A program made the translations under genes and the position numbers. A DNA stretch of 64,000 nt from Euptelea pleiosperma. Its lineage: Eukaryota; Streptophyta; Magnoliopsida; Ranunculales; Eupteleaceae. The notes beneath the pieces were generated by a model. The model saw nothing but the letters and a program-made list of their open reading frames with translations. It was not told where the DNA came from and ran no database searches. Positions 1 to 10,388 of this stretch are shown here, piece by piece. The first letter of the stretch is position 1; each line of letters opens with the position of its first letter. The stretch lies in NCBI GenBank assembly GCA_035048495.1, contig CM068547.1:20405913-20469912 (forward strand), given 5' to 3'.

Positions 1-650
1 TCTCCTGAAACCTGTTACAACACTTCTATTGTGTTAAAACAAATATGTCAGAAGAGATGGGGTAAAAAATAGATGTCCGGTTAGGAATCTGTAATCAGTT
101 ATAGGTTTAGGCATTTACAGGTTTCAAGTTAAGTCATATTTAGGACTCCGACGCCCAAATCAGGTAAACGAATGCCAAATCTCCCAAAACCTGTTACAAC
201 ACTTCTATTGTGTTGAAACAAATATGCTGGAAGAGATGGGATAAAAAACAGATGTCTGATTAGGAATCTATAGTTAGTTATAGGTTAAAGTATTTATAGG
301 TTTTAAGTTAGGTTAAATTTATGACCTCGTCGTCCAAATTGGGCAAACGAGGTCCGAATCTCCAGAAACCATTTACAACACTTCTATTGTGTTGAAACAA
401 ATATGCTGGAAGAGACGAGATAAAAAACAGATGTCCGGTTAGGAATCTGTAGTCAGTTATAGGTTTAGGCATTTACGGGTTTTAAGTTAAGTCATATTTA
501 GGACTCCGATGCCCAAATCGGGTAAACGAAGTCCGAATCTCCCGAAACCTGTTACAATACTTCTATTGTGTTGAAACAAATATGCTGGAAGAGATGGGGT
601 AAAACACAAATGTCCGGTTAGAAATCAGTAGTCAGTTAAACATTTCAAAG
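1..650. repeat. 179-bp tandem repeat array, about 3.6 copies
   Basis: The block beginning CTCC(T/C)GAAACCTGTTACAA recurs at about 2, 181, 360 and 539, a constant spacing of 179 bp with scattered substitutions. The array starts before the window and decays near 650. The period is in the range of plant satellites. No ORF is carried. Confidence 0.9.
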
Positions 651-1008
651 TTTTTAAGTTTAACTTTAATTCTTCATTTCGTTTACATTGAATCTTAACA
701 TTTTATATGTTAATTATTTTACTTTTATTTGTTTTGCAGGGCCTAGATGCTGATTGATCGTGTCTTCTACTCTTCCAGATTGATTTTTGAAACTTTTATA
801 ACATTGTTAAATTTAAAACAATCAATATTCTAGAAATTTAATTATTTAAGATATTGAATTTTTTATTTTCTTTATATTCTGATTTGATTAAATGGACATG
901 GAATAGGGAAATGTGGTATTATATACATTATAGGTACAGGTACAGGTACAGGTACAGGTACAATAAATTATGCAAAAGTAAAATTGGAATTTATACTATC
1001 AATCCTTT
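651..1008. other. AT-rich spacer between array and CACTA subterminal repeats
   Basis: AT-rich sequence with no supported gene. The only recognisable item is the AGGTAC hexanucleotide microsatellite near its end. Confidence 0.5.
932..962. repeat. (AGGTAC)n microsatellite
   Basis: Five uninterrupted copies of a six-base unit. In one frame it reads as alternating Arg-Tyr, which is not evidence of coding. Confidence 0.9.
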
Positions 1009-1393
1009 TAGCGACGGCCAGGAACCGTCGCAATAACATGTATATAGCGACGGCCAGAACATTAACCGATGCTATATATGTCATATAGCGATGGTCGATT
1101 TACATGGCCCTCGCTATATATCTTTTACAGCGACGGTCAGTGCTTCTGGCCGTCGCAATATACATGTTATAGCAACAGTTCCTGGCCGTCGCTAAAAGGT
1201 TTGGCAGTATAGCACAAATTGAGATATACCGACGGGCATTTTTGAGGTGACCGTCGGTAATACCTTTTACCGAAGAAATTTATAGCGACGGGTAGCGACG
1301 GTTGTGTTGGCCGTCGGTATAACATATAGTGATGAATTGTAGCCCTATACTGACGGTCATCGGCCGTCGCTGAAAGTCTTTTTTCCTGTAGTG
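1009..1393. repeat. CACTA subterminal repeat block with long inverted repeat
   Basis: Many copies of AGCGACGGCC and GGCCGTCGCT occur in both orientations. The 40 bp starting near 1009 is matched, inverted and with few mismatches, by about 1157-1197, so the block can fold on itself. This architecture is known for transposase-binding motifs in CACTA ends. Confidence 0.8.
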
Positions 1394-1558
1394 TTTTTGG
1401 TCAGTAGGTCACCTCTACACTTGATAAGCACCCTGACAACCCTGTTTTCAAAAAAAAAAAAAAAAATTAGTAACTGAAATCATGATTGTTATGTGTTCTC
1501 AAGGTTAGCGTCTGAAGTGGAGAGGCACTAATCAGCAATGTTGATGATTAGAGCTACT
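1394..1558. other. Flank between CACTA end and LTR-like region
   Basis: Unassigned sequence with an A-run at about 1449-1466. No gene is seen. Confidence 0.4.
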
Positions 1559-1694
1559 TGTGGGGGGTAAAAACTGTGCAACACTTGTTGACACGTGGAC
1601 ATACGATATTGTGACATGTGTCCCCTGTTTGATTGACTCGTGGAAGACCTTTATAAACTTGGAGTTGGAAAAACTTTACACTCTGGAACCTCGG

Positions 1695-1850
1695 CACCTC
1701 GGGTACCTTGGGCAATTGCCACCTCGAATACCTCGGGTCTCATTATCATAGACACCTCGGGTACCATTACCATAGGCACCTCGGGTACCATTACCTTAGG
1801 CACCTCGGGTACCATTCTTTCAGGCACCTCGGACACCTCGGGTACCTAGG
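1695..1850. repeat. 24-bp CACCTCGGGTACC minisatellite
   Basis: Units of 24 bp beginning CACCTCGGGTACCATT repeat about four times with minor changes, flanked by shorter CACCTCG derivatives. Confidence 0.85.
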
Positions 1851-2108
1851 GTGCCGTTGCCTTGGGACCTCGGATTCTCGAGTAATATATAGGGGTTTTT
1901 GCCCATCTTAAAACAAATCAAACTGTTCCCAGCATCATGCTCGGGAAACTCGGAGATCTTGGATACCTTATTCGGGAACCTCGGGAGTCTTGGATAGGAT
2001 ATTCGGCGGCCTCGGGAACCTCGGACCTAACTTTATACTTCAAAGAATACCATCTGAAGGCACATGGATCATTCCTATTGGTTCACATAAATATCTAGCT
2101 TTAAATGC

Positions 2109-2117
2109 TATAAATAG
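2109..2117 (+). promoter_or_regulatory. TATA box, first
   Basis: TATAAATAG followed after roughly 70 bp by an R-U5-like sequence. It is the likely LTR core promoter if the LTR is read on the plus strand. Confidence 0.5.
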
Positions 2118-2265
2118 AGACATTTGCTACAGTAAAAGGGGGGGAATCTTGGAGATTTAAACTTGATCATTCATTCTACACATACTGACTTAAGCATCGG
2201 AGGCTCATTTGGTGGAATTCCACCATATCGAGTTATTGCAGGATTATCCAGCTGCCCCGAATCTT

Positions 2266-2440
2266 CACCTCGGACACCTCGGATCCTGATCTATGATACC
2301 TCGGAATCTGACCTTGGACACCTCGGAACCAACTTCAGACACCTCGGAACTTGATCTCGGATATCTCAGAATCTGACCTTGGATACCTCGGAACCAACTT
2401 CAGACACCTCGGAATCGGATCTTAGAATCTGTCTCGGGAC
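2266..2440. repeat. CACCTCGGA / GACACCTCGGAA repeat block
   Basis: Direct repeats of a block of about 64 bp containing ACCTTGGACACCTCGGAACC, related in core (CACCTCGG) to the upstream minisatellite. Confidence 0.75.
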
Positions 2441-2727
2441 CTTTGCCCCAACCGCACGTGAAGGAAATCAATCAAGTCCGTGGAAAAGCGCATATTTTGA
2501 GGGTGTGTGGATTTATTCCCTACATCTTTTATCACCCCTCTTGGAGATGACACGTCACTCACACGTGTGTACCGCACGTGTAAGACATGTGTCAGCTTCA
2601 AGACACTGATGTGTGTGGGTTTCTCTACGACTCTTTGGCTCCTCTACACGTAATAAATACTTGCCATGTGTCAGCCTTCTATTGGTCCGTACTGACTTTC
2701 TGCCAGTGTAATTATTATGTCTGCAAC

Positions 2728-2736
2728 TATAAATAG
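2728..2736 (+). promoter_or_regulatory. TATA box, second, upstream of the antisense ORF
   Basis: TATAAATAG lies 275 bp upstream of the ATG at 3011, after a run of ACGTG elements. A TCTCGGC-rich leader and a donor-like GTAAGC at about 2946 lie between, which would fit a 5' UTR intron. This is inference. Confidence 0.45.
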
Positions 2737-3010
2737 GTTGCTCTTGTCTCATTTGTAACTTTGGAATTTAGACGATTTCTCAAACTCTCTTCCTCGGCAT
2801 TCTCGGCACTTTCGGCTCCATCTCTTCGGCTCTCTCGGCTTTGCTTGTCGGCTCTCTCGGTTCTCCTTCTCGGTCTTCTCGGCTTCATTTTTCGGTCCTC
2901 TCGGCTCTATTCTTCTATACTTCTCAGAGCTCTCGGTTCTTGTAGGTAAGCTTCATCTGAGTTTTAGTTAATTCGATGTCATTTTGTCTTCTCGGGTTTT
3001 CTAAGAAAAA

Positions 3011-5235
3011 ATGACCAAAGAATCGTTAAAATCCGTTTTAAAACACGTTGATCCTCAAACTTGGCCTCGACCTGATCTAGATGAGGTCTGAGCTAACTAC
3101 CATATACCCGAGTTAATTGAACTTGAACACGTGTCAAATTCCCTTCTATATTCCTATCATTCCTTGCCGAATCCAAATGTTATATGTTTAACAGTCGGAC
3201 AACTTCTCTCGGGTATTCCTCTTCCGCTTACTCCCTTTGCCCGAGAGCTGCTTAATTTTTATAAAGTTGCTCCAGGGTAGGTAAATGCCAATTTTTGGCT
3301 CATGGTACGTTCCTATGAACGTATTAGGGTCATATGGGGCCAATGTCCTACCCTTGAGGATGTTCGCCGACAACATTTCCTTAAAAAAGTTCCCAAGGAG
3401 CGGGGGGAGAGTCCAGATATAACTTTCTACTTCTTGGCGACTCGGACCCGAAGACTCCCAATCCTAGAGAGGATTTAGGATTGTGACAAATCATGGCAAT
3501 GCTACCCCGTATTCCTATCAGGGGATTGGGAGAGGATCTAAGGATGACGCCCCAGGTCTCATGTATAAAAGTTTTAATTTTGAAGGTATCTAGGTTTTAA
3601 TTTTTTAGAAATAATTCATCATTTTGTTTTAGCAAGTCTTTTTAAGTTCTTCATACTATTTTGCAGATGTGAATACAAACAGTTCTTTTGCTTTCCTCGA
3701 GGAAACGCTTCCCCTCTGCTTCAACTTACGCCGACTTCCTCCTCTCGTTTATCAACGTCTAGTTGGTCTCAACGCTCTCGAATATTCTCGGACTTGTGTT
3801 GATTCGACGTCCGAAGAATTGAGCCAGACCATACCCGAGGAAGAGTTTCTCCGAAAACTTCCTCCCGGATTCTCTACTGACCTAGCAGAATCTCGTCAAT
3901 CAAAGAGAAAACAAGCTAAGAGGTTAAAAACTCAAGTCTCATCTTCTAATACCCCTGTTGGTGCCGACTCTGAAGCCACGGAGTCCGAGGTAGTTGACGT
4001 TGATCCTATCTCTTATTATATTCCTATCTCATCCGATTCAAGCTCGGTCACTCTTTCTTTTGATTTAGGCTCTTCAGTTTCATCTTTTGACCCTCTTCTT
4101 GAAATTGCACAGTCTCTCGGGAGATCTTATCGAATAGGATCTCGGGATATGGGCCGTCTTTAGGTGGATATTGGCGCCGACTCCCCCATTCGTCAAAAAA
4201 GGAAAAGCTCAGGGCAGGGTTTACCCCGAGTCGCCAAGAAACCTGCTACAAAGAGTAGGGAAGCTGGTTAATCCAGCCAAAGCTCCCAAGCTGCCAGAAA
4301 TGAACTGCACCTCTTGTAATTATTCTACCTGGTGCAGATGTTCCTGAGTCGGAAGCTCAGCTCCCAGAGTCGGAAAAGTTTTAAGATTAGGCTTCTGGAT
4401 CGCAGCATTTAGAGCCTGGGAAAGTGGCCCAACGGGAAGGGCAACATGAACAGGTCCAGCACAAAGGTCCTGTCTCCAAACCTTCAGATGCCTTCCGGCC
4501 TCGACCAATCCTGAAGTCAGGTAAATCTGTTGTTCTCGGTGATAGCGCCATGAAGAATGCCTCAGTGGCTCGGCAATAGTGGAGCAGATCCGACTCCCTA
4601 TTGACATAGACCACTTTAATTGGCAAAACGAGGAATCTCTTTTTGGATCATATTATACTTCAACTTTCTCCATAAGTTCTAAAGTTTTTTTCTTTTTGGA
4701 GTATATATATATATATATATATATATTTCTTGTTTACCATTTGCATAAACAAACTTATGATTCTATTGTAAAGTATAAATTCGGTCCACTTGCTGGTGGC
4801 TAAGCTAAATAACAAGCTTAAAGCGCCCGAGAATGATTTGCACGCCACCCAAGCAAGGTCAGGTGTCCAAAGCAAAGGATGAGGCGGGCAAAGCTCAAGC
4901 CGCAGCGAAAACATCCGAGGCCAAAGTCACCCGTCTTCGCCAAGCTTTGGCAGAGTTTGAGTCGGCTCGTCAGGCTCTGGAGAAGATGATGGCCGAGAAG
5001 GAGGCCAAATTTGAAGCTGATAAGGAGGCTTTGGACACTGCTCTTGCGGCTAAAATACTAAAAGGAAGCCCAGGACCTAGTTGCCCCTATTCATAAAAGG
5101 GTTGATCGCCTACGTGCTGGACGAGATCGTCTACAGAAATTAGTAGACAAATACAATCTTTTCGAGGACGAGGATGAAGAGGTGGCCGAGAAGAAGATTG
5201 AGGAGGGAGAATTGCCCGACTCTGAGAAGAAATGA
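3011..5235 (+). pseudogene. Decayed extra ORF (aORF) of Tat element, plant gypsy-type transposon domain
   Basis: From ATG 3011 the plus-strand frame encodes a protein with the features of the plant putative gypsy-type transposon domain (PF04195 family): a segment ending PFARELLNFYKVAPG, then NANFWLMVRSYERIRVIWG, with in-frame stops at about 3089, 3278 and 3478. A likely intron (donor near 3584, acceptor TTTTGCAG at about 3666) separates it from the open 3669-4163 segment. Further broken pieces lead to a Lys/Glu/Ala-rich coiled coil at about 4833-5090, and the frame finishes with an acidic tail and TGA at 5233. It is antisense to the adjacent integrase and lies between integrase and LTR. That is the known position of additional ORFs in Tat-lineage elements. 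The function of these proteins is unknown, and this copy is dead. Confidence 0.7.
4702..4726. repeat. (TA)n microsatellite
   Basis: Twelve TA units inside the decayed extra ORF. They help break the reading frame between its middle and coiled-coil parts. Confidence 0.95.
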
Positions 5236-5448
5236 TCCATTTGGATCTCTGCATTTTACTTTCAATTGATCTGTAATTAAGATACTTTGTTTGGGGAGGT
5301 TAGATTCTACCTTTCCCCTATCGAAATTTAATGTCTTTTTATAAACTTCAAATATATATCATGTTTAAATGCTTTATTGCCATTTATTTTTCGCAGTACT
5401 ATTGATACTGAATCCGACTTAACTGCTTAGAGTAACAAAATCACTCAT
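5236..5448. other. 3' UTR of the extra ORF / spacer
   Basis: AT-rich non-coding sequence after the stop of the extra ORF. No distinct element is seen. Confidence 0.4.
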
Positions 5449-6040
5449 TTCAATTTGAATCCGACTCCATTTCTGAAGTGGATCGGTAACTTCAATCCGA
5501 ATCAGACTCCATTTCTGAAGTGGACTGGTAACTTCAATCCGAATTCGACTCCATTTCTGAAGCGGACCGGTAACTTCAATCCGAATCCGACTCCATTTCT
5601 GAAGTGGACCGGTAACTTCAATCCGAATCTGACTCCATTTCTGAAGCGGACCCGTAACTTCAATCCGAATCCGACTCCATTTCTGAAGTGGACCGGTAAC
5701 TTCAATCCGATTCCGACTCCATTTATGAAATGGACCGGTAACTTCAATCCGAATCCATCTCCATTTCTGAAGTGGACCGGTAACTTCAATCTGAATCCGA
5801 CTTCATTTCTGAAGTGGACCAGTAGCTTCAATTCGAATCCGACTCCATTTCTGAAGTGGACCGGTAACTTCAATCCGAATCTGACTCCATTTCTGAAGTG
5901 GATCGATAACTTCAATCCGAATCCATCTCCATTTCTGAAGTGGACCGGTAACTTCAATCCGAATCCAACTCCATTTCTGAAGTGGTCCGGTAACTTCAAT
6001 CCGAATCCATCTCCATTTCTGAAGTGGATCGTTAACTTCA
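5449..6040. repeat. 42-bp minisatellite, 14 copies, in the Tat 3' UTR
   Basis: Fourteen head-to-tail units of 42 bp, each containing CCATTTCTGAAGTGGACC and GGTAACTTCAATCCGA. Because 42 is a multiple of three, open frames run through on both strands (206 codons plus, 184 codons minus). I read these as by-products of the repeat, not genes. The array sits directly after the integrase stop (6120, minus strand), the position where Tat-lineage retrotransposons are known to carry tandem repeats that can seed satellites. Confidence 0.92.
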
Positions 6041-6119
6041 TGATGGCGAATTTCAAAGTATCCCATCTTTATTGATAAAAAACTTCGAATTTCTTTACAA
6101 TCTGGTCATAACTAAAATT

Positions 6120-7433
6120 TCATTGATAGAATTTCTTCAAATTCATTACATTCTAGGGTTTTTCTATGTACTTTCCTTCCATAGTTTCAAGATGATAACT
6201 TTCGGCTTGACTGACCTTTTGAATCACATATGGTCCTTCCCAATTGGTTGCTAGTTTTTCAGCATTTACTTCTCTTGTATTCTAGAATACTTTTCTCAGT
6301 ACTAGGTCTCCTTCTTGGAAATTCCTTTCTTTGACCTTCTTTTGATACTAGTTTCTTAGTTTTCGATGATAATCTTCTATTCGGTCTCAAGCTTGCTCTC
6401 TTCATTCTTCTGCCATGTCAATATCAAAAACTTGCATTTTGAATCCAAACCCTTCCTCCATAGCTCTGTGACGGGTTGTCGTTACTACCATTTCTGCTGG
6501 TATAACTGCCTCCATCCCAAATGCTAGGGCAAATGGCGAATCTCCAGTTGATCTTTTGGGCATAGTCCGATAAGCCCATAAAACACCATTTAGTAATTCT
6601 GCCCATTTCCCTTTGGCTTTTTCGAGTCTTTTCTTCAGGTTTTCTAAGATCACCTTGTTGGTTGCTTCAGCCTGTTCATTGCCTTGGGGGTACATAGGAG
6701 TGGAGAACAATTGTTTTATCCCAAATTTTCACAAAAATAGGCGATTTTACTGCTTCGAAATTGTGCCCCGTTATCTGAGATGAAAGCATAAGGGAGACCA
6801 AACCTGGTGACTATCCTTTCCCGCAAAAAAATTTTCTACTTCTTCTTCTCTGACTTGCTGTAAAGCCACTACTTCTACCCATTTTGTGAAATAATCGGTA
6901 GCAACTAGCATGTATTGTTTCTTTCCTAGGGCCATAGGGAGAGGTCCAACTACATCAAGGCCCCATAGTGCAAATGGCCATAGGCTTGATACCGAGTGTA
7001 ATTCGCCAGCAGGAGCATGGATTGTTCGTGCATGCTTCTGGCATTTTTCACACTTCTTTGCATATTTCTTTGTATCCTCTTGCATGTAAGGCCAATAGTA
7101 TCCTTGAGTCCAAGCTTTATGGGCTAAGGATCTTCCTCCAGAATGATTTCCACATTCTCCTTCATGAATTTCGGCCATGATCTGTTGAGCTTCTGAAAGG
7201 GTAACACATTTCAACCATGGTCCCCCTACTGATTTTCGGTATAGCTCGCCCCCAACCAGACTATATCGCCTGGCTCTTTCTTCAACTCGTCTTGCTATTT
7301 TCTTATCTGGATCTCGGATTCCATCTCTTATAAATCTTATAATTGGTGTCATCCAAGTATTATCTTCTTCTGTCTGAGAATATTCTTCCACGAATGATAT
7401 GCTCGGGATGGCTAAAAACTCTATAGAATAACC
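6120..7433 (-). pseudogene. pol: Ty3/gypsy (Tat lineage) integrase, 3' part of pol
   Basis: On the minus strand the frame from about 7433 shows the RNase H-integrase linker, then the integrase zinc domain (a His pair, then C-E-K-C), and the catalytic core starting WGLDVVGPLP. After one frameshift near 6830 come the second acid (ISDNG, about 6770) and the third (NEQAE, about 6680). The C-terminal domain has FQEGDLVLRKVF and NWEGPY motifs and ends NLKKFYQ-stop at 6120. Motif style (LVATDYFTKWVE, WNxxxLKKFY) points to the Tat lineage. The gene is truncated upstream, where the copia element begins, so RT and protease are absent. A frameshift and in-frame stops make it non-functional. Confidence 0.85.
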
Positions 7434-9070
7434 ATGAGTCAAGAGGGTTACTCTGTGTCTAGACCTCCTCTATTCAATGGTACTAATTATGCCTACTGGA
7501 AGGCTAGAATGAGGATTTTCTTAAAATCCCTGGATGAACGGATTTAGGAAATAGTAGAAATGGGATGGACATCCCTTACTGTAGCAATGACTGTTGGAGA
7601 ATCAACTACTATTGCTATCAAACCAAAAGGAGACTGGAGTATAGGAAATAAAGATGCATACCAATATATAATCGTGCATTCAATGCAATACATTGTGCTT
7701 TTATCTCCTGACGAATTCAAAAGGATAGTTGCTTGTGAAACCTCAAAACAAGCATGGGACATTTTGGAAATGACCCATGAAGGAACAAATTCTGTCAAAG
7801 TGTCAAAACTTCAAATGCTCACAACTCAATTTGAAATTATTATAATGAATGAGGATGAAAGTTTCACAGATTACTATACCAAGCTAGGTAAAATAATTAA
7901 CTCCATGTGGGGTCTTGGTGAAGCTATCCCTGAGCCTAAAATTGTTAGAAAAATTTTGAGATGATTACCGGATAGGTTTCATCGTAAAATTACAACTATT
8001 GAAGAAAGTAAGAATGTTGATCTGATAAGATTAGAAGAACTGATAGGATCAATTCAAACATTTGAACTAAAACTTCATACACCCAAAAAGAAATGATTAG
8101 CTCTAAAAACCTTTAAGAAACAATTGAGAGAAGAAAGTGACTATGATGAGTCTAATAACATTGATGATGAAGTTGCCATCTTTGCTAAAAAATTCAAAAA
8201 GTTTTTCAGAAACAAGGACAATAAAATTTTCACACAAAAGAATAGAAAACCTTTTAAAAAATCTAAAAAATACAAAAATGGAGAAAACAACAAAGATGAA
8301 ATACAATGTTATAAATGCAAGGGGTTTGAAGGCTACTGCTTGTGACATAAATAGTGATGATTTCGATAATGAAACAAACACATCAAGTGATAGCAGAGAA
8401 TCATCTAATATTAGAGCACTAATGACTATTGCTAATATGAATGAAAATTGTAATTCTCAAAATGTTATAATGGAAAATGAAACCAATTTATGTGATGATA
8501 AAAGCGAAGAAGACATTCAGCTTGCTTTTGATAATTTGTATAAGGAAAGCTTAATTCTGGCAAAATCTTGTGATAATCTAAAGAAAGAGAAAATTGTTGT
8601 GTGTTGCAAAAATGCTTCACTAAAAATTGAGTTAAGAGATCTATATCAAACTGTGATGAACAATGAAGATGAAATAACTCAAATCTTAAAATAAGAGCAT
8701 GAACTTGAAGTAGAAATTGAGAAATTAAGTCTTGAAAGAAATGATTTTGAAATCAAAAATACAACTTTGATTAGAAACATCACTCGAGGAAAGTCTAAAC
8801 TGGAAAATTTATTAACCATGGGGAAAGCAAGCCATGACAGGAGAGGACTTGGTTACATTGGAAAATCAGCTAAAAATTCAAATTCTAAAACTGTGTTTGT
8901 AAAAGCCATTCTAGATTCAACTCAAGATGAACAAATTAAAAGCCAAATATTATTTGTCATTATTGTAGACATTCTGGACATACAAAATATAAGTGTCACA
9001 TTCTTGAAAAGAAATTAGAATTTCAAAAGAAAAAGGAAGAGAATGATCTAAAAAACTTGGAGAAAACTAA
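7434..9070 (+). pseudogene. gag: Ty1/copia gag (SIRE-like), decayed
   Basis: ATG 7434 opens a frame with the copia gag start SVSRPPLFNGTNYAYWKARM, continuing through the UBN2-type gag core (KQAWDILEMTHEGT, SKLQMLTTQFE). In-frame stops are at about 7546, 7963 and 8096. A first Cys cluster (CYKC, 8307) is frameshifted. A later CX2CX4HX4C zinc knuckle is intact at 8955-8996. Long Lys/Glu-rich segments lie between. Two knuckles and this length fit SIRE/Maximus-type gag. No copia LTR or primer site precedes it; the Tat integrase abuts directly. Confidence 0.8.
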
Positions 9071-9084
9071 ACAAACAAAATGAA

Positions 9085-9565
9085 TTGTTTAAAAAGATAG
9101 TAGATTTGAATGCTAAAGCTAAAAACATAAAAGAGAACCTTAATAACTCTCAGATTGAAAAATATTTAGTCATCCATACTGCTCTTATTGCTAATGAAAC
9201 TTCTAAGTGGTATTTAGATAGTGGATGCTCCAGACATATGATTCGAGAAAAATCTCATTTCTGTTTTCTTGATGAATGCCATGATGGTGAGGTTATATTT
9301 GGAGATGGCAGTAGTGCTAAAATAATTGGTAAATGGACTATCCAAGGTCCAAGAATACCTAAAATTGAAAATGTATTGTGTGGATGGTCTAAAACATAAT
9401 CTTCTGAGCATTAGTCAAATTTGTGACAAAGATCATATCTGCAAGTTTCTAAAAGAAAAGTGTGAAATCATAAAAAATCTTTTAACAAAGTTATTATTCA
9501 AGGAAATAGGAATACTGATAATTGTTATGTCATTGAGACTGGTGGTTCGATTAAGTGCAACATGA
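9085..9565 (+). pseudogene. Ty1/copia aspartic protease
   Basis: The retropepsin active site WYLDSGCSRHM is intact (Asp codon 9217-9219). The downstream GDGS loop is followed by a frameshift near 9375, after which the copia GLKHNLLSISQ motif reads in the next frame. Part of the same polyprotein as the flanking gag and integrase remains. Confidence 0.8.
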
Positions 9566-10388
9566 CACTATCAAATGAAACCGAACTGTGGCACCAACAT
9601 CTAGGACACATAAACTTTAAAGACTTAGCCAAGATTAGTAGAAAAAAATTAATAAGAGGTGTTCCTAAACTCAATAAGAATTATCAAACTGTTTGTGGGT
9701 CGTGCCTAAAAGGAAAATAAATTAGAAACTCTCACAAAAAGATAAAAAATATTAGTACCTCTAGAATTTTAGAATTATTTCATATGGACTTAGTTGGACC
9801 TAATAGAATTGAAAGTCTTAGAGGAAAAAGATATTTCTTAACTGTTGTTGATGATTTCTCGAGATTTACTTGGGTAGCTTTTCTTAGAGAAAAATCTGAA
9901 GCATTTGATGAACTCATGAAGATCTGTAAAAAGATCCAAAATGAGAAAGGTTTGACTATTCTCAGAATTAGAAGTGATAATGGGATGAAAATTGGATTAA
10001 ACATGAATTCTCTACAATCAAAACACCTCAGCAAAATGGTGTGGCTGAAAGAAAAAATAGGACTCTTGAGAAAATGGGTAGAGTTATGCTTACTAGCAAA
10101 AATCTGACAGGAAATTTATGAGCTGAAGCAATCAATACTGCATGCTATACTATCAATCATGTTTATTTGAGAACAGGGACATTGCAGACAGGCTATGAAA
10201 TTTGGAATGGAGTTAAACTAAATGTGAAGTATTTCAGGATCTTTGGGAGTATTTGCTACAAGAGACAGAAAACCTTAGAAAGTTTGAATCCAAAAGCGAT
10301 GAAGGTATTTTTCTAGGATATTCTACCATAAGCAGAGCTTATAGGATCTTTAATAAAAAAAACCTTAACCATAGAAGAATTTGTTAAT
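9566..10388 (+). pseudogene. Ty1/copia integrase, decayed
   Basis: The GAG-pre-integrase zinc motif (LWHQHLGHINF then C-G-S-C) is at about 9590-9710. The catalytic core follows, with FHMDLVGP (about 9780), RSDNG (about 9971) and, after a frameshift, PQQNGVAERKNRTLEKMG (about 10030), giving all three D, D, E acids. Stops occur at 9718, 10120 and later. The C-terminal part is frameshifted into the RT frame. Confidence 0.8.

Larger units (their letters stand above)
1..1393. mobile_element. Right end of a CACTA (En/Spm) DNA transposon, left end outside window
   Basis: The plus strand ends in TTTTTCCTGTAGTG at 1393, the reverse complement of a CACTACAGGAAAA terminus, the hallmark of plant CACTA transposons. 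The preceding 385 bp are packed with direct and inverted copies of GCGACGGCC, as expected of CACTA subterminal transposase-binding repeats. The three bases after the end are TTT, a possible half of the 3-bp target duplication; the partner is not in the window. No transposase ORF is present, so this is the non-coding flank of a larger element or a non-autonomous one. Assigning 1-1008 to the same element is inference. Confidence 0.75.
1559..2950 (+). mobile_element. LTR/promoter-like region at the 3' side of the Tat-lineage element
   Basis: The region begins TGTGGGGGGTAAAA. It contains two separate TATAAATAG boxes (2109-2117, 2728-2736), several ACGTG cores (about 1590, 2550-2580), two CACCTCGG minisatellites and a TCTCGGCT-rich stretch (2790-2945) ending at a donor-like TAG|GTAAGC. 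Sequence after the first TATA box, including a CTTAAGCATCGGAG motif, looks like the R-U5 of plant gypsy LTRs read on the plus strand, although the adjacent integrase is on the minus strand. The exact LTR limits and orientation are not certain, and no second copy lies in the window. The second TATA box may drive the plus-strand ORF that follows. Confidence 0.45.

Noticed and set aside
5449..6040. CRISPR-like array
   Set aside because: Units are head-to-tail with no unique spacers, and the setting is a plant retrotransposon.
5455..6075. 206-codon and 184-codon repeat proteins on opposite strands
   Set aside because: The 42-bp unit is a multiple of three, so open frames arise without selection. 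No start context or domain supports a gene.
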